NCBI RefSeq assembly: GCF_008641105.1
Contig: NZ_VTTI01000004.1
Coordinates: 1-64,000, forward strand
Source of the DNA: Halopseudomonas salina
Lineage (GTDB): Bacteria; Pseudomonadota; Gammaproteobacteria; Pseudomonadales; Pseudomonadaceae
Direction of reading: 5' to 3'
DNA: 64,000 nucleotides
Positions 8,299 to 17,096 of the stretch are shown one piece after another. The notes below the pieces were generated by a model. The model ran no database searches. It had not been told where the DNA came from and worked only from the letters and a program-made list of their open reading frames with translations. The first letter of the stretch is position 1. Each line of letters begins with the position of its first letter. Position numbers and translations under genes: made by a program.

Positions 8299-8753
8299 GG
8301 CGTAGGCTCTGGCGGGTGCGGATCAGCCAGCTGCACCTGGAACGGATTGCCGCCGCCGTCTGTCATCTGCAGCATTTTGATCTGCGGCAGCGCAAACAGG
8401 CCGTCACTGCTCAGTAGCGGGGCGTAGTATTCGCGCTGGTCGATGTCCAGTTCCTGCAGGGGGCCGGCAATGCCTCCCTGCCCGCCTGTGCCGGGCTGTT
8501 GGTTCACCTCGCTGTAACCGCGACGCTGGGGGATGCCGCCGCGGGGCTCTTCGCGCTTGAGTGTGGGGAGCGGCTTGCCAGGGTTGGCCATGTCGAGCAG
8601 GTTCTGTACCAGCTCGCCCGCCTTGCGCTGATGGCGAGCATCAAGTCGTTCCTGTATGCCGTCCGCCCGCGCATTGGTGCGACTGCTCAGGCCGTTGGAA
8701 CGCGCGCTGAGGCGCTCACGAATGCCCGTGGATCGTTCAGTAGGGGTAGCCAT
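8295..8753 (-). CDS. Small tail-region protein, largely disordered
   Basis: 152 residues. The N-terminal 60 residues are a run of Arg/Ser/Ala-rich heptad-like helices (RSTGIRERLSARSNGLSSR) that look like a coiled coil. The C-terminal part is Pro/Gly-rich. It sits in tight translational coupling between two large tail genes and probably acts as a scaffold or linker in tip assembly. No family is recognised. Confidence 0.55.
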   Translation of the reverse strand: MATPTERSTGIRERLSARSNGLSSRTNARADGIQERLDARHQRKAGELVQNLLDMANPGKPLPTLKREEPRGGIPQRRGYSEVNQQPGTGGQGGIAGPLQELDIDQREYYAPLLSSDGLFALPQIKMLQMTDGGGNPFQVQLADPHPPEPTP

Positions 8754-10463
8754 TTATATCTCCAGCACATCAACAGGGGGCGCAACGCGGATAACTACGG
8801 CGCGCTCCGCGGTGATTTCGTCCCGCCATTGCTCAGGTATTTCCGGTGCGTCAATCGCAAAGCGGCGGGGGTAGCGATTCTCCGGAGGCCAGGTGCCAAT
8901 CGAGTAGCTGCCGGCAAACCCGGGCATCTCCTCGTTATAGGGCGGGCTGGACGAATCCTTGATCAGTTGCGTGGGCAGCACCGGGTTGATGATAGGCGCT
9001 ACCACGTCCACAAACTCCGGAGGATCTGGCGGGGCCAGCACATCAGCCACCGCTTCCGCCTCACCGCGGCTCACAGCCAGGGTGATGGTCAGCATGGCTG
9101 AGCCGGTCTCCTGGTCGCCTTCAGCGGTTAGCCCCACCACAACGCCCGTCGCAGTGGCGCGGTCAGCCAACCTGATGCCTTGGCCGATATCCACGTCCAG
9201 CGCATGGCCTAGTGGCACTTGCCAGCTCACGCGGTTACCCCGTTGAGCCTGCAGCAGCTGCGACCTGGCGCGAGCCAGCGCGGTGTTGATTGCCACATCA
9301 AGCCGGGGCTGATCGCGGCGCGGCAGCTGATCGATAGGCTCGTCGCCTGTTACCGCGGCAGGATTAGTGCGGCTGGACTCCCACAGCGCGTCCGCATCCG
9401 TGTCGGTATCCAGCACCACGCGGTCACGGGTGATGACCTCTCCCACCGCCGCCACGGCGGCCGCAACCTCCAACCGGAACCGGTAAGCCTCGACGGCGCG
9501 CTGGCTCCAGCGGAACGCCGTGGTGAAGTCAGCCCCCAACAGCAGATCAATATTTTTGTTGTACCAGGGCTGCGGCAGCTCTGGCAGGTCACCGGGCAAG
9601 CGGTACCAATCTGACGCGGTAATAAACCACCCTGCGCTCTCGACCGCGTCCGTCACCATTTGAATGTCAGGCAGCTCTGTACTGTCGGCACGCCATGCGT
9701 TAAAGCCGGTGATGCTGGTATTGCCGCCCGTCGCGGGGTTCAGCCAGCTATAGCTCTGCCCGCGCTCTCGGTACCGGGAATACCGGTAGTCCATCTCCAG
9801 CTCGACCACGTTGGTGGTGTCGCTCAGGCTGGCCAGCGATATATCCAGGCTCTGGTATGCCGTGCTGCCGGGGGCGAACTCATAGGCAGTGCCCGCCGGG
9901 TACCACTCCACAATGCGCGGCTGCCCGTCCCGCCCAGCGCACAGGCTGGCGGTGCGGGTGCTCAGTCGCTCCTGCGCGTACTCCCAGCGCGAACGTCCGG
10001 CGGTTTCTTCAAATACATCCACGGACCATTGGCCCGCTACCAGCGCGTCGATCAGCTCAATCGGCATGGCCTCGATGGTGTCAGCCAGGCGCGTGGTGGC
10101 CGTGCAGCTGAGCACGCGGGTGAGCACATCGAACTCGGGCTGCACCAGTGAGCCAGTGAAAAGCCGCACAGCCAACACCGGATCGCCCATCACCACAAAG
10201 TCCAGCGTCACGGCCATGCCGGCGTAATCCGCAATAGTCACAGGGTCCGGGCCAAGCCACAGATCAAACGTGGCTACCCGGTCGCCATCCTCTACGGCCT
10301 CGATCCGCATTGGCCCGGCCAGGGTGGCCGATACATCAACGCCCGCCAGCGTGGCGGCCCAGCGCCAGGTAAAGCTGCCACCTGGTTGGATGGTTATGGT
10401 TTGGCTATCGCTTACGGCAACAGAATTGAGCGGCGCGCTGTTGAGCGGGAGGCTGTTCAGCAT
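8754..10463 (-). CDS. Phage tail / baseplate hub-like protein
   Basis: 569 residues, starting one base after the start of the following 152-aa gene. A central domain (FEETAGRSRWEYAQERL and YDLRYSRYRERGQSY-type stretches) and a beta-rich C-terminal half suggest a hub protein that contacts the tape measure complex, as in other Pseudomonas siphophages with this gene order. No lysozyme or peptidase motif is evident. Confidence 0.6.
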   Translation of the reverse strand: MLNSLPLNSAPLNSVAVSDSQTITIQPGGSFTWRWAATLAGVDVSATLAGPMRIEAVEDGDRVATFDLWLGPDPVTIADYAGMAVTLDFVVMGDPVLAVRLFTGSLVQPEFDVLTRVLSCTATTRLADTIEAMPIELIDALVAGQWSVDVFEETAGRSRWEYAQERLSTRTASLCAGRDGQPRIVEWYPAGTAYEFAPGSTAYQSLDISLASLSDTTNVVELEMDYRYSRYRERGQSYSWLNPATGGNTSITGFNAWRADSTELPDIQMVTDAVESAGWFITASDWYRLPGDLPELPQPWYNKNIDLLLGADFTTAFRWSQRAVEAYRFRLEVAAAVAAVGEVITRDRVVLDTDTDADALWESSRTNPAAVTGDEPIDQLPRRDQPRLDVAINTALARARSQLLQAQRGNRVSWQVPLGHALDVDIGQGIRLADRATATGVVVGLTAEGDQETGSAMLTITLAVSRGEAEAVADVLAPPDPPEFVDVVAPIINPVLPTQLIKDSSSPPYNEEMPGFAGSYSIGTWPPENRYPRRFAIDAPEIPEQWRDEITAERAVVIRVAPPVDVLEI

Positions 10464-10466
10464 GCG

Positions 10467-10973
10467 TTACACCTCAAGGCAGATCAGTTGCCAGTCATTG
10501 GTTCGGGTTTCACTGCTTTCAGTCGGGCGGCGGCAGCGCACGGTAAAGCGAGGCAGCCAGCCAATGCTGTACTGCACGGCATCCGCCACAGGCGTGATGG
10601 TTGCCACGCGACCATCCATGGTGACCGGCGTGCGCTGCTCGCGGCCATCCTCCAGCAGGGCATCGCACCACACCGGCGCATCGGGCCTCACCTCGGTGGT
10701 CAGCGTAGCTGTCAGGCTGGCCGTGTTCAGGCGCATGGCCTTGATGCTCCACAGGTCCAGGTCAGAGCGGAAGTCCACACCCTCAAGCCCCGCACCCATC
10801 AGCCCGCTACCACTGATCGAGATGCGCATCTTTTCCCAGTGCGACATCTCCACCAGCTTGCCCTCGCTCAGGCGCACGCTGGAGGTACCGCCCTCTGGCT
10901 CATAGGTCACGTTTGGCCAGCCGCTCTGGTGAGCTATTCGCACACCGCCCAGCATCAAGTGGTACATGCTCAC
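10467..10973 (-). CDS. Minor tail protein downstream of tape measure
   Basis: 168 residues starting MSMYHLMLGGVRIAHQSG and rich in beta strands. The start overlaps the tape-measure stop by 4 bases. In siphophages the gene after the tape measure usually encodes a distal tail protein, which is the likely role. The C-terminus ends in a Cys-containing strand. Confidence 0.6.
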   Translation of the reverse strand: MSMYHLMLGGVRIAHQSGWPNVTYEPEGGTSSVRLSEGKLVEMSHWEKMRISISGSGLMGAGLEGVDFRSDLDLWSIKAMRLNTASLTATLTTEVRPDAPVWCDALLEDGREQRTPVTMDGRVATITPVADAVQYSIGWLPRFTVRCRRPTESSETRTNDWQLICLEV

Positions 10974-13000
10974 CCCTTTCTCAGTTTCGCGAGCCGCACA
11001 TAGGTGGCCAGTTCGTCCAGGCCGCCCTGCTGAAACCGCGCATTCACCTGCCGACCGTCCGGCAGGTATATAGCCGCGCCGGCGGAGAAGTCGTTCTCGG
11101 CGGCATCCATCGCGGCGGAGGTCAGGCCCATGTCATCCTGCGTGGCACGCAGCCCTTTCAGCACGCTGGCCAAGCGCTGGCTGGCATCAGCCGTGAACAC
11201 CCGCTCGCCACCGCCAAAGGCCACCAGCTCCGGCCCGCGCTCACCCACCCAGGCAAGACCGGGCGGAGCGCTGGGGGTGCCAGTGGCATAGCCCTTGGGG
11301 TTGGTGGTGCGATCAGGCGTGAGATTCCACGTAGAAGACTCAGGCACCGCCAGCGTGGGGGTAATAACGAATGCATCACCCAGCAGCTTGCCCAGCTTGC
11401 TCAGTTGGTCTTCCAGGGTCTTGATCGCCTCCGGAGACATATACGGCTTGATCTCCAGATCGGTCAGATCCTTCAACTCTTGCAGCTCGGCCTTGATCGC
11501 CTTCAGCTTCTCGTCAGCATCGGTCTGCTGAAACTTGTTTGCGCTCAGCTCAATGTCCTGCAGCTCCTTCGCAAACCCGGCAAAGCCGTAAGTGTTCTCC
11601 CCGGCCTGCTGCAGCTCCAACAGCATCTTGAGTGCGGCCTGCGCTTGCCGTTGGGCGTCCTCATAGTCCCCGGCCTGCAGGGCGTTGCGGGCGTTCACCT
11701 TCAGCTTCTGGGCATTGCCATAGCTGGCCTCACCCGCCCCGCCACCGGCGAGCTGGTTCAGCGCCTCGGCATAGCGCTTCTCAATATCCAGGCGCTCGTC
11801 GCGGTACTTCTCCACGTCCTTGTTGGCATCGCGCTCAGCATCGGTCAGCTCTTTGATCTTGCCCTTGGCCAGCTCGACCATGTCGGTATAGGCTTTCTTC
11901 TTTGCCTCGGTGCCACCAACCACCGCAGCCGTGGAGCGCCTCTCGCTCTGCTCGAGCTGGTCGGCTACGCTGGACGCCGTCTCGCCAACCTGTTCATAGG
12001 TGCCGTCCCACAGCTTGGCAATCTTGCCCATCATCTCGCCAGTGGCCTGGGCGTTGTCTTCCCCGATCTGCCGCATGATGTCCGCAGCTTCGGTAAAGTC
12101 CCCTTTTGCTGCGGATACCGCGGCTGCTGCCGTACCACCAATGAATCGCCCCAGGGCGCCGAAGCCATCACCAGCGATGAGTACAGCGGTACCCAAAACC
12201 TTGATTACCGCGCCAAGCAGCGCGGCAACCCGGGTGGCGATCTTTCCCTCGCGCGATGTGTCAACCAAAACCCCGGTAAACATGTTCATCGCAGGGCCCA
12301 GCTCTGCGGTCAGTTGCTGCCCCAAGCCTTCAGACACAGCGCTCGCCGTATTAGCGGAACGCTCGAACGCCTTGGCGCCCTGCACCACGTCCTCACTCAT
12401 CACCAGGCCAAGCTCTCTGGCCTGCTGTGCCAGGCGCTCATACTCTTTGCCGTTGTCGCGCAGCAGGGGCAGCAGCAACGCCGCATCACTGGCGATCGCC
12501 TCCATGTAGAACGTCATCTCGTTCTGCGAGACGTTGGCCTTCTCCAGGCTGGATACATACAGCTGCAGCGCATCCGGGCCGCTCAGATCGCGGAACTGGT
12601 CAGCCGTCACACCCACCTGCGGCGCGATGCTCTCGAAGAAGTCAGCCAGCGGCCCGCCACCGGTCTGCAGAAAGTCGCCTACCTTGTCGCGCACATCCTT
12701 GAAGATGTCGCCCAGCTTGTCCGCCTCGATGCGCAGACCTTTAGAAGCAAACGCCCAGCCCTGAAACTTCTCCGCAGTAGTGCCCGACAGCTCCGCCAGT
12801 CGCACCATCTGGCCGGTCGCCAGAGCGTTCTGCTTGACGAATAAAGACACAGCGCCCACCGAGAATGCAGCCAGCAGCGAAAGGCCTGCTTTCTTGGCCT
12901 TGGAACTGAACCGGTCCAGCTGGCTGTCTGCCTGTTTGAACGCGGGGCCGGCGGTGTTCTTACCGTCCACCACCAGCTGCACGCGGGCCTTTTTGCTCAT
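10970..13000 (-). CDS. Tail tape measure protein
   Basis: 676 residues, long and mostly helical. The N-terminus has the VQLVVDGKNTAGPAFKQA pattern of tape-measure proteins, followed by a hydrophobic stretch (KKAGLSLLAAFSVGAVSLF, about 37-55). A second set of hydrophobic helices lies near residues 260-300. A Lys/Glu-rich coiled coil covers about 370-520. The C-terminus holds PSAPPGLAWVGERGPELVAFGGGERVF, a motif typical of the end of tape measures. The start ATG overlaps the frameshifted chaperone stop codon as ATGA. Its length predicts a tail of roughly 100 nm if about 0.15 nm per residue holds. Confidence 0.9.
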   Translation of the reverse strand: MSKKARVQLVVDGKNTAGPAFKQADSQLDRFSSKAKKAGLSLLAAFSVGAVSLFVKQNALATGQMVRLAELSGTTAEKFQGWAFASKGLRIEADKLGDIFKDVRDKVGDFLQTGGGPLADFFESIAPQVGVTADQFRDLSGPDALQLYVSSLEKANVSQNEMTFYMEAIASDAALLLPLLRDNGKEYERLAQQARELGLVMSEDVVQGAKAFERSANTASAVSEGLGQQLTAELGPAMNMFTGVLVDTSREGKIATRVAALLGAVIKVLGTAVLIAGDGFGALGRFIGGTAAAAVSAAKGDFTEAADIMRQIGEDNAQATGEMMGKIAKLWDGTYEQVGETASSVADQLEQSERRSTAAVVGGTEAKKKAYTDMVELAKGKIKELTDAERDANKDVEKYRDERLDIEKRYAEALNQLAGGGAGEASYGNAQKLKVNARNALQAGDYEDAQRQAQAALKMLLELQQAGENTYGFAGFAKELQDIELSANKFQQTDADEKLKAIKAELQELKDLTDLEIKPYMSPEAIKTLEDQLSKLGKLLGDAFVITPTLAVPESSTWNLTPDRTTNPKGYATGTPSAPPGLAWVGERGPELVAFGGGERVFTADASQRLASVLKGLRATQDDMGLTSAAMDAAENDFSAGAAIYLPDGRQVNARFQQGGLDELATYVRLAKLRKG

Positions 13001-13538
13001 TTGAGGAGTTCCTGCAGTGTGTTCTTGAGGCGGCTTGGTTTGGCCCTGGCCGACGCGGCCACCAGGATGGCGTCATGCCGGCGGTGGCGGTCGTGGCTGG
13101 CGATGGCTTTCTGGAATCCTTCAAGCTGGTCTAGCGTGTACCCCTTCACTTCCGCGAGTGGGTGGCCACGCTCGATCAGCTGCTGGACAACGTAGAGCCA
13201 GCCAACTGGCTTGCCGCCTGAACCAGGGCTTGGTCGAAAAAAGAGGAGTTCACCTGTATCACCGCAAACATCAGGCTCACGGCTGCAGCGGCAGGCAAGC
13301 GCCTGCGCCGCCAGCGGCCCAGGCTTGTGCAGCTGCCCAGCACAACATCCAGCGCGCCGGACTGCCGGGCGTAGGCGTAGATCTGCGCCGGGGTCGCGTT
13401 CTGCAGCATGCTCAGCAGCTCCCCGGCTGCCTTGCCGAACGCCTCAAAGTGCTCGAGCGTTACCGGCCTCACCGTCACCTGCGTGGCGCCCATGGGCACC
13501 GTCACAGGTTTGGGGAACAACACACTCAACTCGCTCAT
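12997..13538 (-). CDS. Frameshifted tail assembly chaperone (gpGT-like), made by -1 slip
   Basis: The 120-residue chaperone frame reads T TTT TTC at 13,242-13,236, a canonical slippery heptamer in the correct phase (codons TTT TTC). Slipping by -1 after codon 101 gives 79 more codons (RPSPGSGGKPVGWLYVVQQ and on) up to a TGA at 12,999-12,997, which overlaps the tape-measure ATG. The resulting 180-residue protein matches the lambda G/GT logic: a short chaperone and a minor extended form made upstream of the tape measure. The region 12,997-13,175 has no convincing start of its own. Efficiency cannot be judged from sequence. Confidence 0.75.
13176..13538 (-). CDS. Tail assembly chaperone (gpG-like, unshifted form)
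   Basis: 120 residues, starting 4 bases inside the tail-tube stop. It is an acidic-to-neutral small protein with FPKPVTVPMGATQVTVRPVTLEHFEAFGKAAGELL, the pattern of siphophage tail chaperones that coat the tape measure before tube polymerisation. The last 19 residues (after the slippery site) are replaced in the frameshifted product. Confidence 0.75.
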   Translation of the reverse strand: MSELSVLFPKPVTVPMGATQVTVRPVTLEHFEAFGKAAGELLSMLQNATPAQIYAYARQSGALDVVLGSCTSLGRWRRRRLPAAAAVSLMFAVIQVNSSFFDQALVQAASQLAGSTLSSS

Positions 13539-14320
13539 GCCTCAACCACCTCATGCTCGATGGTGTAGAACGCTGCATCGCCTGCTTCAAAAATGTTCGG
13601 GTCAGGCAGCAAGCGGATGCTCACCGGGATCACACCAAACTCCGCGCCCTGGGTGATGGGCATACCGCCGTTCAGGTTGATGCGCGCATAGAAGCACTTG
13701 ATGCGGCGCTTCTCGTTCGCACCGCCCTCGTTCACCTGGCCGAACATCACCCGGTAGAACTTGCGGCCCTGGGTGAATGGCTTGATCAGATCCACAGTGG
13801 GGTAGCTGTAGGTAACCAGAATCGGCAGCTTCTTGCGGCCATCGGTGCCAGCCACCTCGGCAGCAATCGCCGTGGCCAGCGTCCCGCCAGCCAGAATGCG
13901 CAAGCCGCCCGGCATCACGGAGTAATCCACCCCGCGGGTGTACTCTGTAATACCATCTGCGCTGGTCACGTCGGTAACCGCCAGCGGAATGTGATCCAGT
14001 ACAATATCGCCGCCCACGTAGGCGTCCTGCTCTTCGTCTACCACGTTGCCGCTGGGCACCCGCTCAACCGAGCCGTACAGTGCAATGGCAGCCGCGCGCG
14101 GGCTGAAGTCAACCGCCTCGCCAGTGATGTTGATGGCAGAGGTAGAGGTCACCCCGTCAAGCTCCGGCAGGCCGATGCGGGTCGGGTTGGGTACGTTGAT
14201 CTCCGTGGTCTCACCCTCGGCGCTCACGTTCTGCAGCTTGAATATCTCCTCAAGCCCCCAGCTGGGGTACGGCGCCACACTGGTATGGCCGCGGAAAAGC
14301 TGTGTGTAGAGTTGGTCCAT
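13535..14320 (-). CDS. Major tail tube protein
   Basis: 261 residues with the beta-rich character of siphophage tail tube proteins. Gene order (head-tail connectors, tail terminator, tube, chaperones, tape measure) fixes the role. The C-terminal half contains KFYRVMFGQVNEGGANEKRRIKCF, typical of the tube protein core. It should be one of the most abundant virion proteins. Confidence 0.75.
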   Translation of the reverse strand: MDQLYTQLFRGHTSVAPYPSWGLEEIFKLQNVSAEGETTEINVPNPTRIGLPELDGVTSTSAINITGEAVDFSPRAAAIALYGSVERVPSGNVVDEEQDAYVGGDIVLDHIPLAVTDVTSADGITEYTRGVDYSVMPGGLRILAGGTLATAIAAEVAGTDGRKKLPILVTYSYPTVDLIKPFTQGRKFYRVMFGQVNEGGANEKRRIKCFYARINLNGGMPITQGAEFGVIPVSIRLLPDPNIFEAGDAAFYTIEHEVVEA

Positions 14321-14341
14321 GTGTTTCTCCTGGCCTGCGGC

Positions 14342-14776
14342 CTATCGGTAGGTTTCGCTGTACAGCACAGCGAGGGTGATGATCAGGCGCATCGTCGTCA
14401 CGCCATCAACGGGGTACTGCGGTTCTGCTTCATCCTCACCGTCGTCCAGGCCAGGGAAGCGCTTGTCTACATCCACCTCGTTAAAGCCCATGGCGCGCAT
14501 CACATCCAGGTGTACGCGGTCCATGTCAGAGGTGGGTGCAGCTTTTGAAAACGTGACCTCGATCGCATAGGCCCGGCGGCGCAATGCCTGCCGGCCTGCA
14601 GTGTCTTCGCGGGTGTCGCGCAGCATGCGGTACTGGATGTACGGCGTTTCAGCACGATCACTGGGGCGGTCCAGCGGGCCATATATCTGGCGGATGTCAG
14701 TGAAGTAACCAGCCGCCTGCGAGATGCCGGCCAGCCGATCGCTCAGAGCGTTGTCCAGCTCCGTGGCTTTGGTCAT
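14342..14776 (-). CDS. Tail terminator / completion protein
   Basis: 144 residues from the ATG at 14,776, chosen because GGAG lies 6 bases upstream. The upstream in-frame ATG at 14,791 lies in the terminator sequence. The protein starts MTKATELDNALSDRL and has the size and alpha/beta pattern of proteins that cap the tail tube. It lies immediately upstream of the tube gene, as expected. Confidence 0.6.
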   Translation of the reverse strand: MTKATELDNALSDRLAGISQAAGYFTDIRQIYGPLDRPSDRAETPYIQYRMLRDTREDTAGRQALRRRAYAIEVTFSKAAPTSDMDRVHLDVMRAMGFNEVDVDKRFPGLDDGEDEAEPQYPVDGVTTMRLIITLAVLYSETYR

Positions 14777-14792
14777 GGGAACTCCAGGCAAT

Positions 14793-14815
14793 AAAAAACC
14801 CGCCGGGGCGGGTTT
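14793..14815 (-). terminator. Terminator ending the zinc-ribbon moron gene
   Basis: ACCCGCC-GG-GGCGGGT, preceded on the plus strand by AAAAAA, forms a minus-strand terminator between the 14,840-15,556 gene and the tail terminator gene. A terminator inside a late operon implies read-through under antitermination or activator control, or a separate promoter after it. Confidence 0.65.
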
Positions 14816-14839
14816 GGGGTTTATCGTGCTGCGCTCGGG

Positions 14840-15556
14840 CTAGTAAAAGCTGTTCTCAACGCACCAGTCATAAGTCTCTCGCTTGAACGTATCGATCTGC
14901 TCTTGTCGCTCAAGAGACGTGGGGTGCCTAGGGCGTTTGTAAGCCGAGGTGACAAGCGTGCTCAATATCTCATCGCTGTGCTCACCATTCCCTTTCACGG
15001 CGGAAATAGCATTAGCCATCGGCATTCCACCCTGGTGGCCAGTCATGATGGCCCCGCCCAGCTCCTGCATGATCTCGCAGGATTCAGCACCACCAGACCG
15101 GGCAGTCGCAGCGGCACGGGATCGCAATGCCTCAGCAGAGATGGCGGAAGGCGGCGTTGCGCTTGCGCCGGAGTACTGGTTGAAGCTGGAGATAGCGCTT
15201 CCAAAAAACGTAACGAGCAGGAAGACGATGAATGCCGCAAGCATCATCGCTGGTAGAGCTGCCAAGATGATCTTGGTCATCAGCCATATCAAGCTAAAGA
15301 ACGGTATTTGCACACCCGTCACAACAACTTCCCCGTCGATCGCAACAAGCTCATTGTCGTTGCTTACAGCACGCGGGGGCGAAGGCCTTGCAGTCGCCGC
15401 CATTTGCGAAGCGATTGAAGGGCCTTGCGTGACTCCTCCTTTACCGTTTCTCTGCGCCTGAACTTTGGCATATACCACACCGCATTTAGGGCAGATGCCT
15501 GGGCTTTCGGCCTGCTCGGCCATAGTGGGTTCATAACGGCACTTCGGACATTCCAT
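14840..15556 (-). CDS. Zinc-ribbon membrane protein, phage moron
   Basis: 238 residues from the second ATG (15,556), which has GGGAG at proper distance. The ATG at 15,562 is too close to it. The N-terminus is a zinc ribbon with two CxxC pairs (CPKC at residues 2-5 and CPKC near 22-25). A linker and a 35-residue hydrophobic segment (about 88-122) with one or two membrane passes follow, then an Ala/Ser-rich region and a helical tail with two Cys. It interrupts the head-tail gene order and carries its own terminator, which marks it as a moron. The zinc-ribbon plus membrane layout is seen in bacterial envelope proteins; its function is unknown. Confidence 0.65.
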   Translation of the reverse strand: MECPKCRYEPTMAEQAESPGICPKCGVVYAKVQAQRNGKGGVTQGPSIASQMAATARPSPPRAVSNDNELVAIDGEVVVTGVQIPFFSLIWLMTKIILAALPAMMLAAFIVFLLVTFFGSAISSFNQYSGASATPPSAISAEALRSRAAATARSGGAESCEIMQELGGAIMTGHQGGMPMANAISAVKGNGEHSDEILSTLVTSAYKRPRHPTSLERQEQIDTFKRETYDWCVENSFY

Positions 15557-15610
15557 AGTCATTTCTCCCTAGTCAACTGAGGAAGACTATAGCCCGCACG
15601 AAGAACCCAG

Positions 15611-16234
15611 TCACTTCCGTCTGGTCGGAGTGCGGATCCCCTTGGCTATCTCAGCCTGCAGCCGCCGGTCAAACTCGTTTACCAGGATCGTCTGGATCTT
15701 ACTCAGCCGCGCCCCGGTCATCATCAGATGAAACCAGTACGCCACCGATGGCCCCAGCGCCGGCTCCGGCTTGGCGGTGCCATACCGATATGTGCGCTGC
15801 GCACCGCCCAGCTTACCTACACTGGCCGTGCGGCGGCTCTCGGTACGCAGCGGCTTACGCTTGCTGCCCTTGGGGTTAACAAAGCCCGCCGCGATCTTGC
15901 GGCCGGTAATGCCCTGCACCCACACAATGGCCCGCGTAGGGTCCACCGCGTTGAAGCCCCACTTCTTGTACTGCTCCACCAGCACGCCAGAGGAGGATGG
16001 AATAATGCGGGCGTTGGTACGCTTGCTACCGGCCCGCTTAATGATCAGCCTGCGGTTAATGTTGCGACGGCCGCCACCAATAATGCGAGACAGGTCAGGC
16101 AGCAGTTCGGTCTTACGCACCGTCGTCACAGTAGTGTTGCAGGTGCCGCGCACCACTGGATCAATGCGGCGGTTCAGCTTGCCCAGATCCTCCCGCGCCT
16201 GCTGCACATTCCGAGTGGTGAGGGTCACCTTCAC
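15611..16234 (-). CDS. Minor tail / tail-completion protein
   Basis: 207 residues from a GTG at 16,234 that overlaps the previous stop as GTGA, with GGAG 8 bases upstream. An in-frame ATG at 16,252 is an alternative. It is very basic (many Arg and Lys), with VKVTLTTRNVQQAREDL at the N-terminus and a GRKIAAGFVNPKGSKRKPL region, similar to phage minor tail proteins of the GpZ type. It is likely to act at the head-tail junction. Confidence 0.6.
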   Translation of the reverse strand: MKVTLTTRNVQQAREDLGKLNRRIDPVVRGTCNTTVTTVRKTELLPDLSRIIGGGRRNINRRLIIKRAGSKRTNARIIPSSSGVLVEQYKKWGFNAVDPTRAIVWVQGITGRKIAAGFVNPKGSKRKPLRTESRRTASVGKLGGAQRTYRYGTAKPEPALGPSVAYWFHLMMTGARLSKIQTILVNEFDRRLQAEIAKGIRTPTRRK

Positions 16235-16779
16235 GTCACACGCTCCAGCCACACCCCGCGCACCACGCCGTCATCGCTGCGGTCGTCGTAGTCAACCACC
16301 CGATAACTCACCGAGCCCACCTCCAATCCGTCACCCGGCTCAGCGCGGCCCGTCTCGATCAGGGCCAGCTCGGCGCGTGTCTTGTAGCCCACTACCTGCT
16401 GCATGGTGTCCAGTACCGGGGCCTCATGCTGCAGGAAAACCCGGCAACAGCGGATCCCGCTGCTGTCCGACATCAGCTGCGCGGGCTCGCCAATCAGCTC
16501 GGTGGCAGCGATCTGCACCTCCACCCCATCGCCCATCACATCGCGCACGTTATCGATGTGCAGCAAACGCCCACCCGCCTCCAGGTACCGCCCCTGCAGC
16601 AACCGCTCATCCCACCACGCCCGCACGGTCACCTGCGCACTACTGCGCAAACCCACCGGCGCCGGGGTAGCACCCTCCTTCGCCCGTATCCCCACCCACA
16701 GCCAGTCAATGGTAACGGGCTGCAGGTCGGGGTTCAGCTCGAGGAGGTTGGCGGGGGTGTTGAGGTTTCCGGCTCTCAT
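16231..16779 (-). CDS. Head-tail joining / head-closure protein
   Basis: 182 residues from the ATG at 16,779, which overlaps the connector stop as ATGA. The longer ORF upstream has no support. The protein starts MRAGNLNTPANLLEL and has the all-beta pattern (GRYLEAGGRLLHIDNVRDV) of phage head-closure proteins, although it is longer than the usual 110 residues; the extra C-terminal part is another small beta domain. Confidence 0.6.
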   Translation of the reverse strand: MRAGNLNTPANLLELNPDLQPVTIDWLWVGIRAKEGATPAPVGLRSSAQVTVRAWWDERLLQGRYLEAGGRLLHIDNVRDVMGDGVEVQIAATELIGEPAQLMSDSSGIRCCRVFLQHEAPVLDTMQQVVGYKTRAELALIETGRAEPGDGLEVGSVSYRVVDYDDRSDDGVVRGVWLERVT

Positions 16780-17096
16780 CCAATATTCACCCAGCGGTAA
16801 GGGCCCCAAAGGGCGTTGGTTGCCTGCGGCATCACAGCCACAATCGTGCCAAGCACCACAGCCTCGCGGTTGCTGTACCACTGCCCAATCAGCAGCAGCG
16901 CACCCTGCTCGATCGCCTTGTTAAGCACGACCTCATTCGTCACGGGGTCGGGCAGCTCCTCTGCCGTGGCAACCAACTTGCGGTTGGTCTGATCGTCAAA
17001 CGCCTGCACAGCGGCCTCAACCAGGGCCGCGATGTATTCGTCTTCCTGGTCATGCCTTACCCGCAGGTGCGCCTTCACCGCGTTGATGTTCAGCAT
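16776..17096 (-). CDS. Head-tail connector (gp6-like)
   Basis: 106 residues from an ATG overlapping the previous stop (TGATG). MLNINAVKAHLRVRHDQEDEYIAALVEAAVQAFDD is the classical start of HK97 gp6-type connectors, which form the ring below the portal. The C-terminal helix region QGALLLIGQWYSNREAV also fits. Confidence 0.85.
   Translation of the reverse strand: MLNINAVKAHLRVRHDQEDEYIAALVEAAVQAFDDQTNRKLVATAEELPDPVTNEVVLNKAIEQGALLLIGQWYSNREAVVLGTIVAVMPQATNALWGPYRWVNIG

Noticed and set aside
10913..12844. 643-codon plus-strand open frame opposite the tape measure gene
   Set aside because: Antisense shadow of a GC-rich coding sequence; the tape measure frame has full family support and proper spacing.
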